Source: Fervidibacter sp032160945 | GTDB taxonomy: Bacteria; Armatimonadota; Fervidibacteria; Fervidibacterales; Fervidibacteraceae | Reading direction: 5' to 3' (one strand) | DNA: 29,286 nt | NCBI GenBank assembly: GCA_032160945.1 | Contig: JAVHTL010000016.1 | In this document: positions 24,601 to 29,286 of the stretch, piece after piece | Layout: each line of letters opens with the position of its first letter | Position numbering within the stretch: the stretch's first letter is position 1 | Notes under the pieces: model-generated | Database searches by the model: none | The model's input: the letters and a program-made list of their open reading frames with translations, nothing else | Told to the model about the DNA's origin: nothing | Translations under genes and position numbers: made by a program

Positions 24601-24710
24601 GCGCCATTTGGACCGACTAATGCCACCAGCGGAATGCCTTCAAGATTAATTTCCTGTGGCTGTTCGCCATAACTCAAGAAGTTGCGAATTTGCAACCTGA
24701 TTGGCACCAT
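21675..24710 (-). CDS. sbcC: SbcC/Rad50-type ATPase subunit of the SbcCD nuclease
   Basis: This 1011-aa SMC-like protein has Walker A GPNGAGKS (33-40), then long Glu/Lys/Gln-rich coiled coils. The zinc-hook CPLC lies at 504-507, exactly mid-protein. After a second coiled coil come the ABC signature YSGGEK (911-916) and Walker B LIIDEG (942-947). This is the classic Rad50/SbcC plan. The protein pairs with SbcD (Mre11) to process DNA ends, hairpins and cruciforms. The ATG at 24710 follows GTGAGGGAAA, which overlaps the end of sbcD 6 bases upstream, so the two form an operon with sbcD first. All motifs are intact. Confidence 0.95.
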   Translation of the reverse strand: MVPIRLQIRNFLSYGEQPQEINLEGIPLVALVGPNGAGKSSLLDAITWALFGEARSRRNEQLIRKGASEMSVVFEFDVEGQKFRVQRKFSRKSNNHTANLEQFTGEKWRPVVAGGGVTTVNREIKRLLRMDYDTFVNTVFMPQGQSGKFMNLTPANRRDLLAKALGLEVYEKLAEKAREQVKVLAGQISESERRIHEIDSELKKRPQVQREFERKEKEREHAEEMLQRVEDEIAQVQQKRERLLEAKVRLEHLLNEQKATQQNIAETQKTFAEFQSQIVQWQEVIAKEAQITEAWKSFLQMQEFEAELNERASRLHELNEQRHQIDQAILKAKANLENELRAKEENKSAVNERINALQLLLSKRSEVEKGLAELLKLRSELTDWDERQKQWQSIQQKRSQLEQEIAAEKAKLEQKENELNRSLKQLATRIAQKPVIEEQLKRLEEAKSKLDEWRQRRESALNKREKVKSQIAMLEARQEQLQKVIAEVNEKLHLLEIHAGEPKCPLCETMLTPQKVAALKRKLAKEKEERETELEEVMEQKTNLQRNQEQLDAFIAQAERELQKLPEIDQRLGKVREQLAQIYEVEKEMEQLAKQIESLSQQRVEAERKWNLQLSEIEKQERSIGYDQSAHQQIRQKVEALIRFETEMEHIRKAEEELKSRNDQLQKLEAEINALMQKLSSGDFAHKERTQLEKLNEEIQNLGYDEKQHQKVRTWLQKNQHILQRWQQLQTAKEQIPKLQEWIESAKKRIAEEEKRLREIDAEVKELRERTSHLREVEERIRDLQGKRRARENELRQIKEEIGALRNMLENLSRLEQEKFQLEQRLEQFLGEKRDYELLAEAFGRNGIPKRILKNAVQWLEWEANQLLVRLTQGRMNLRFVLETPTQEGGQQETLAIIVADELGDRPYELYSGGEKFRVDIAVRIALARILAYRSGAPLRTLIIDEGFGSQDKEGLDAIAETIKSVAKEFSKVIVVTHLDEFRDYFPALIEVTKDRMGSRCRQIPENGNRT

Positions 24711-24716
24711 TTTCCC

Positions 24717-25994
24717 TCACTCCCTTCCTGACCAAGTTTCTATCATTTTTTGTGCCAATTCAATGACCTTTTTCTTCCGCTCGCCAACTTGTTTGTCTTT
24801 TTTCGCAACTTCATCAAGCCATTCATCAAGCAGTGAAACCAAATCTTGCTTGAGCAAGCGTTCAAACTCTTCGGGGGTGCGTTCGGTGATGTAGTCAACA
24901 TCGTGCGCCTCATCGGTTATAAGTTCAACCGAGACGATGCAGTCGGCTCGGTTTTCAATCAACTCCCTAACCTTCGCCAAGTTGATTAGGTCACGCTGCG
25001 CTCCTTTGGCGAGGATTTGAACTCTGACCACTGCACCGTCAATTGGGCTTCGTTCAATGACTTCTTTCACTGTTTGCATCGGATTGTTAGACTCATGGGC
25101 GTCCACTTTCACGGTCACGAAAGGTCTTGTTGGAGTTTGAATGAACTCCCAATTGGCGACCCAGCGACCTTTTTGTGTTTGCTCAAGGTCAACGACGACA
25201 AAACCTTTAGTTTGCTTCTCCTCACCGAAATCCAACCGACCCAAACTCCCAGCGTAAACTATTGGCGGGGAAAAGTCGCCAATGATTTGGTGACGGTGTA
25301 TGTGCCCCAGTGCGATGTAGGCAAATTGAGGATTTCGCAAAATGCTGGGCGGGACAACGGGTTCTAAAGTTGACGAGATGATTTTTTCCGAACCAGAAAA
25401 TTCAGCGCCTTGAACCCAAATGTGACCAGCAAGGATTGCTGGTGCGTCGGAAAATTGGTTTCTTTGCATCAACTTACCAATCAACTCTTGAACTTCACGG
25501 ACCATCATCCTTTGGATGCTGGCTTCATCGTGCCCTCTTTCATCCTCAAAAGTTACCAACGCCCTTCTTGGCAAATAGGGGATGCAAAAGATTTGCAACT
25601 CACCTTTGCGTGTCACCAGGTTAATCACACCGGGATTGCGGACAAAAACCACTCCAGGAATTTTCACGACGCTGAAGATGTCAAGAGCCGATGCTTCCCC
25701 AAAAGTTGGTGGCAAATCATGGTTGCCAGCCAGCAAAAGGACGCTAATGTTTTTTTCCGAAAGAGCAATGATGCGTTTTATAAACTCCCTTTGAGAAAGC
25801 GGGTCTGGTCTGCGATAGTGGTAAGCATCACCAGTGAAGATGACAACATCCACTTCTTTTTCAACTGCTGTCTCAACCATGAAATCCATGCAAGAAAGGA
25901 AGTCTTTCGTTTGGGTGTGAATGCCAGTTTGAGAGTCTCTTTTGCCGTGAATTTCGGCACCGAGGTGAATGTCAGAGAAATGCAAAATCCGCAC
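24717..25994 (-). CDS. sbcD: SbcD/Mre11-type nuclease subunit of SbcCD
   Basis: I choose the GTG at 25994 (425 aa) because GGAGGTGC (complement of 26001-26008) lies at the right distance and the family begins with VRILHFSDIHLG; an upstream start at 26042 would add 16 residues with no family match. Metal-binding motifs in this numbering are DIH (8-10), GD (55-56), GNHD (90-93), His191 (AGHIW) and GHIH (230-233). Together they give the complete calcineurin-like phosphoesterase site. The C-terminal part includes a capping domain and a helical tail that normally binds the base of the SbcC coiled coil. It is encoded immediately upstream of sbcC. Nuclease activity is expected to be Mn-dependent as in the family. 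Confidence 0.93.
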   Translation of the reverse strand: MRILHFSDIHLGAEIHGKRDSQTGIHTQTKDFLSCMDFMVETAVEKEVDVVIFTGDAYHYRRPDPLSQREFIKRIIALSEKNISVLLLAGNHDLPPTFGEASALDIFSVVKIPGVVFVRNPGVINLVTRKGELQIFCIPYLPRRALVTFEDERGHDEASIQRMMVREVQELIGKLMQRNQFSDAPAILAGHIWVQGAEFSGSEKIISSTLEPVVPPSILRNPQFAYIALGHIHRHQIIGDFSPPIVYAGSLGRLDFGEEKQTKGFVVVDLEQTQKGRWVANWEFIQTPTRPFVTVKVDAHESNNPMQTVKEVIERSPIDGAVVRVQILAKGAQRDLINLAKVRELIENRADCIVSVELITDEAHDVDYITERTPEEFERLLKQDLVSLLDEWLDEVAKKDKQVGERKKKVIELAQKMIETWSGRE

Positions 25995-26196
25995 CTGAGT
26001 GCACCTCCGCTTTACTGGCTTGCCGAAAATGAATTTTGGCACTTGAAGGGTTCAATGGTAACAAAATCTCGTCGCTATACAAACCACCTTTGCAATGAAG
26101 TGACGGGGAATGATGCCAAAGCATTTTTGCGTAGTGGCAAAATTGATGTTATGTTGCTTAAGGTTTCCCTTATCGCTGCTGATGTAAAGGAGATGA
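25995..26196. other. Divergent intergenic region, sbcD / phosphodiesterase gene
   Basis: These 202 bases must hold promoters in both directions. A weak plus-strand pair, TTGCGT (26127-26132) and TATGTT (26150-26155) with 17-base spacing, is possible for the phosphodiesterase gene. No operator-like palindrome or LexA-type box was evident. Confidence 0.3.
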
Positions 26197-26952
26197 ATGA
26201 AGGTGAAGTTGAGAACGAGACCGATAGTTATCGCTCACCGAGGCTTTTCGGGTCGTTATCCCGAAAATACACTCAGGTCATTTCAAGAGGCTTTAAAGTT
26301 GCCCATTGACGCTATTGAACTTGATGTCAGGAGGACGAAAGACGAAGTTTTGATTGTCATCCATGACGAGACAGTTGACCGCACTACGGATGGAAAAGGA
26401 CGAGTCCGCGACTTGATGTGGAAAGAAATCCAAAAGTTGGATGCAGGTTCGTGGAAAGGGGAAAAATTTGCTGGCGAAGGAATTCCAAGATTGGAGGAGG
26501 CGTTGGAGTTGATCGGAGGGCAAAAGGGGGTTTTTCTGGAAATCAAAGAGCCTGAAACGACAGAGCAAGTTATTGAGACGCTAAGACGATTTGACGCTCT
26601 CTCTTGGGTAAAGATAGGCAGTTTTCATCCACAAGCAGTTGCGATGAGCAAAAAGTTAGCACCTGAAATTTCGGCTTCTCTAATTGGCAGTGCGAAAGTC
26701 GGGGCAAGCGACGAAAACTTTGCTGCGTTCGTTAGTGAGGCTCTCAGGTGCGGCGCAAACTCAATTACCGTCAACTATGCGGGGCTTTCACCTGAACGAA
26801 TATTCCGCTGCCATCAGCGATGCATTTTCGTCGGAACATGGACGGTCAATGATGCTGATTTAGCAAAGCGCATGATAAGAATGGGGGTTGACGCAATCGC
26901 TTCTGACTTCCCAGACATCATCCTTTCGGTCTTAGAAAGTCAGTCATTGTAG
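26197..26952 (+). CDS. ugpQ: Glycerophosphodiester phosphodiesterase
   Basis: This 251-aa GDPD-family TIM-barrel enzyme hydrolyses glycerophosphodiesters to glycerol-3-phosphate and an alcohol, feeding phospholipid turnover or phosphate supply. HRG (14-16), ELD (41-43) and HD (56-57) in IHDETVDRTTDG give the catalytic histidines and metal ligands. FLEIKEP, GTWTVND and GVDAIASDFPD are later family motifs. The size and absence of a signal peptide match the cytoplasmic UgpQ type. AAAGGAG (26186-26192) supports the ATG at 26197. It stands alone, divergent from sbcD and convergent with the histidine kinase gene. Confidence 0.92.
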   Translation: MKVKLRTRPIVIAHRGFSGRYPENTLRSFQEALKLPIDAIELDVRRTKDEVLIVIHDETVDRTTDGKGRVRDLMWKEIQKLDAGSWKGEKFAGEGIPRLEEALELIGGQKGVFLEIKEPETTEQVIETLRRFDALSWVKIGSFHPQAVAMSKKLAPEISASLIGSAKVGASDENFAAFVSEALRCGANSITVNYAGLSPERIFRCHQRCIFVGTWTVNDADLAKRMIRMGVDAIASDFPDIILSVLESQSL

Positions 26953-27029
26953 CCTAAGCCTTAACCAAAAGTCTTGGCAACAAAGTGGTTGCGCTGGGAA
27001 ATTGCCTCCATTCATTTGGGTGAGGAAGT

Positions 27030-28289
27030 TCACGCTGAGGACTGAAGCCTGAATTTCAAAGTTACCCTCGTTCCCTCACCAGGAGAGGAACGAATTTCTA
27101 TTGACCCGCCTAAATCTTGCTCAACGAGGTTGCGAACAATCGTCAACCCAAGGGTGGAGCCATCCAACGCTTTTGTGTCAAATCCCTTGCCATTGTCGGA
27201 AACTTCAAGGGTTAATTCGCTGCCTGATTTCTCCCAACGGACGGTGACAACTCCAGTGTTGATGTCAAAGGCGTGCTTGAATGAATTCCAGATGAGTTCG
27301 TTCAGTATTGAAGCAACAGTGCTTCCTTGCTTTGGCATTAAGTTGACTTCAGGTCCGACAATGACGCATCTTGTATCTTTTCCTTCACTTCTCGCCCATT
27401 CAACTGCCCAATTAGCCAACTGCTGAGTTAATTCTCTCAACTCAACGAAATCGCCCTTTGAACGGGCAAGCAAGTCATGGACAGTTGCGAAAACACAAAC
27501 TCGTTCCGATGCGTCCAGCAAAATCCTTTTTGCTTCCTCAGGGGAGTTGCGAGCCTGAAGTCTAAGCCAACTGACGATGCTTTGCAGGTCGTTTTTGACC
27601 CTGTGGTGAAGTTCAGAACGAATTAAGGCATAGCCACGCAAAATTTTTGCCTGACTGCCCATGTATCGTGCCACTGACCCCAATTTAGTTCGCAAAAAGG
27701 CAATGTCGCTTTGAACCGTTAAGCCAAAGGTAAACCTGTCAATTTGCGGAGGCTCACCCATCCGCCATATCAACTTCCCACTTCCATCCCAAACGAAAAC
27801 ATCACTCTGACCTAAAAGAGCCCAAGGCAAAAGGGATGGTGAAACTTCTTTACCCCAAGCAGCCAGAGCAATTTTTTGAAGCAAGCGTTTGGGGAAAAGC
27901 AAAAACTGCAAAGGTGAAAGTCTGGTTGTTTCAATCAAAGGGATGTCAAGGGTGAGGATAAGTTGGAAACTACTCAGAAAGGCAGCACAGTGGGCTACAG
28001 GCTCAAAACCACGAAGCAACCCCTTAGGTGCAAAGCAAGTTTTTCCTCTACGCCACGCTTTGAAGGCAAAAGGTTCATCGGTCATCGGAACGAGCCTACC
28101 GATAAGTCGTTCCTCCCAGTTACCGTTTTTAGCGGCTAAGACGGTCACAAAATTCTTGCCATCAGCGAAAAGCAACTGACCCTCTCCCTTGCCCAATGCC
28201 GTCAAAGTTTGTAGTGCTTGGGCTGCTACGGACAAATCTTTCAAATTCAATTGTTGCTGCAGAGTTTGAGTTGCTTCTGGCAACATCAC
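27030..28289 (-). CDS. Sensor histidine kinase, HisKA_2/HATPase type (PdtaS-like)
   Basis: This 419-aa protein has no membrane segments. The N-terminal 200 residues look like GAF/PAS-type sensor modules (for example FADGKNFVTVLAAKNGNWEE and DVFVWDGSGKLIW). A HisKA_2 dimerisation/phosphoacceptor motif ELHHRVKNDLQSI follows, with His228/His229. The ATPase domain has the N box LNELIWNSFKHAF, the G1 box SDNGKGFD and the later LGLTIVRNLVEQ. This layout is typical of soluble PdtaS-like kinases that signal to ANTAR or other response regulators. No regulator is encoded in the window, so the partner lies elsewhere. The start may be GTG at 28289 or ATG at 28286, both following GGTGA. It lies 53 bases downstream of the VWA gene on the same strand and may be co-transcribed. 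Confidence 0.88.
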   Translation of the reverse strand: MMLPEATQTLQQQLNLKDLSVAAQALQTLTALGKGEGQLLFADGKNFVTVLAAKNGNWEERLIGRLVPMTDEPFAFKAWRRGKTCFAPKGLLRGFEPVAHCAAFLSSFQLILTLDIPLIETTRLSPLQFLLFPKRLLQKIALAAWGKEVSPSLLPWALLGQSDVFVWDGSGKLIWRMGEPPQIDRFTFGLTVQSDIAFLRTKLGSVARYMGSQAKILRGYALIRSELHHRVKNDLQSIVSWLRLQARNSPEEAKRILLDASERVCVFATVHDLLARSKGDFVELRELTQQLANWAVEWARSEGKDTRCVIVGPEVNLMPKQGSTVASILNELIWNSFKHAFDINTGVVTVRWEKSGSELTLEVSDNGKGFDTKALDGSTLGLTIVRNLVEQDLGGSIEIRSSPGEGTRVTLKFRLQSSA

Positions 28290-28342
28290 AGCAAATTCAC
28301 CACAACTTTTTCAAAATCGCAAACGAAGTTACGCTCAAAAAT

Positions 28343-29286
28343 TCATTTTAACCTTCTCGTTTGGTATCGCAACTGCTTGGTTTGTTCAGGCGAGATCTCC
28401 TCGCCTTGTTTAAGGCTTTGGGCGAGTTTGATTGTTTCCTGTGCTCGCTCTCGTTCTCCCAAGTTGAGCAGCCTTGTTGCTGCTGCTTCAAGTTTCCTTG
28501 TCGCACTTCCGATTTGCCCCGCTTGCAAATCCCGCAGAGCACGGGTTTGCAACTCCGCAGCGGTCACCATTTCCATTGCACGGGCAACTTGAGGGTCAAC
28601 GAAAGCAATTTTTTGTGTGTCAGCAGTGTAAGTCACGACGATGTCTACAGGCGAACCTTGTTGCCATCCCGACTTAGTTCGCCACTGCGAATTCAACCTC
28701 GCCAATCGGAAAGTCCCTTCCGGTCTCGGTGGGGCTAAAAGTTCAACAAGCACCTGAGCGGTTTGACCACTCACCAAGTCGCCCAACTGTAAACTGACCG
28801 TCCGCTCAGCAACCACTTGTGCTGGAATAGGTGCGAGGACTGGTTGGAGTTTGTATGCCCTGCGGACCTCAACCCCTTGACTCAATTGCAAAAGCAATTG
28901 GGCTTGAGGCGCTCCGACTTTCCTCGCATGTTCAAACTCTTGCGCCATCGCTTGCGGAATTTGGGTTGGGTCAGGAACCCATTCGGCGTTGCCACCTGTT
29001 CGGTCAGCCAAATTCGTCATCAGTTCGTCATTAAATTGAGCGCCGAGCCCAATTGTTGAGATTGAAATTCCCAACGACGACGCTTGGGTTGCGACCATTT
29101 GACACTCGCTTTCGTCCTGAGCGAAACCGTCGGTCAAGACCACAATTCGGTTGACAACCCCGTCAGTTGGCGTCATTTGAAGTTGAGCCATTGCTTCCTT
29201 CAAACCGTTACTCAGCCGAGTTTCCGTCCCAAGTTCCAAAGTTTCCAAGTTTCCCAACTGGCGAATGATTTCGCGGCGATGTCTGC
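28343..29286 (-). CDS. VWA-domain protein, C-terminal part (cut by window end)
   Basis: The frame stays open to the right edge, so the N-terminus with the DxSxS part of the metal site is outside the window. The visible 313 or so residues start with the second half of a von Willebrand factor A domain. This includes a Thr-containing ETRLSNGLKEA segment and the strand NRIVVLTDGFAQDES, which supplies the third metal-site motif. Then come SISTIGLGAQFNDELM and a beta-sandwich region. The tail is helical with repeats of the form ALRDLQAGQIGSATRKLEAA, resembling TPR-like helices found at the end of Ca-activated chloride-channel-like VWA proteins. It probably mediates protein binding. The partner and location are unknown. 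Confidence 0.8.
   Translation of the reverse strand, partial: RHRREIIRQLGNLETLELGTETRLSNGLKEAMAQLQMTPTDGVVNRIVVLTDGFAQDESECQMVATQASSLGISISTIGLGAQFNDELMTNLADRTGGNAEWVPDPTQIPQAMAQEFEHARKVGAPQAQLLLQLSQGVEVRRAYKLQPVLAPIPAQVVAERTVSLQLGDLVSGQTAQVLVELLAPPRPEGTFRLARLNSQWRTKSGWQQGSPVDIVVTYTADTQKIAFVDPQVARAMEMVTAAELQTRALRDLQAGQIGSATRKLEAAATRLLNLGERERAQETIKLAQSLKQGEEISPEQTKQLRYQTRRLK

Noticed and set aside
25410..26309. 299-aa plus-strand frame overlapping the sbcD start region
   Set aside because: Mostly antisense to sbcD and overlapping the well-supported phosphodiesterase gene in another frame.

Overview
The window reads as bacterial chromosome of moderate GC content with densely packed genes. It has no rRNA, tRNA or CRISPR array that I could recognise. 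Several features fit Armatimonadota, possibly the Fervidibacteria lineage: very large secreted glycoside-hydrolase-like proteins, a DUF6785-type membrane protein, a CehA/McbA-type secreted PHP protein, frequent GTG/TTG starts, and a GlmL-type protein without its mutase. This placement is an inference from gene content and protein style, not a proven assignment.

Layout, left to right. Positions 1-5421 (+): the 3' end of an NMN-adenylyltransferase-like gene, a secreted CehA/McbA-type PHP metallohydrolase, and an MrfA/YprA-type DEAD/H helicase. Positions 5422-7365 are decayed and repeat-rich: a 134-bp MITE-like element, a duplicated fragment of the downstream glmL-like gene, two overlapping small minus-strand genes (zinc ribbon/HEAT protein and an unrecognised helical protein), a strong hairpin terminator and the remnant of a class IV aminotransferase. 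Positions 7366-9204 (-): a GlmL/MutL-type ASKHA protein. Positions 9680-14731 (-): a two-gene unit made of a 305-aa unknown protein followed by a 1373-aa secreted glycosidase-like protein. Positions 14732-15818: hairpin repeats, a frameshifted Gfo/Idh/MocA oxidoreductase remnant and a hairpin-rich leader. Positions 15819-18380 (+): a lipoprotein joining ZU5-like, papain-like protease and IPT/TIG modules. Positions 18704-20698 (-): a polytopic membrane protein. Positions 20861-20950: the N-terminal stub of a uroporphyrinogen-decarboxylase-like gene. Positions 20986-25994: DNA repair genes, with endonuclease III (+) converging on a SbcD-SbcC (Mre11-Rad50) operon (-). Positions 26197-26952 (+): a glycerophosphodiester phosphodiesterase. 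Positions 27030-29286 (-): a VWA-domain protein (cut by the window edge) followed by a HisKA_2-type sensor kinase.

Three functional themes recur. The first is DNA repair: the MrfA-like helicase, endonuclease III and SbcCD. The second is extracellular or envelope polymer processing: the PHP protein, the glycosidase-like protein, the protease lipoprotein and the membrane protein. The third is signalling: the VWA protein and the histidine kinase.

The most distinctive sequence-level finding is a family of short heptanucleotide tandem repeats (GGGACGN, exactly four units each). They lie inside the coding sequences of three different genes at four sites and add peptide inserts such as GRGTRDGG. 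Two dispersed palindrome families and at least four gene remnants indicate considerable small-scale rearrangement. Nothing seen amounts to a proven new defence or mobile system. The protease lipoprotein with its structured leader, and the glycosidase-like pair, are the best candidates for undescribed biology.
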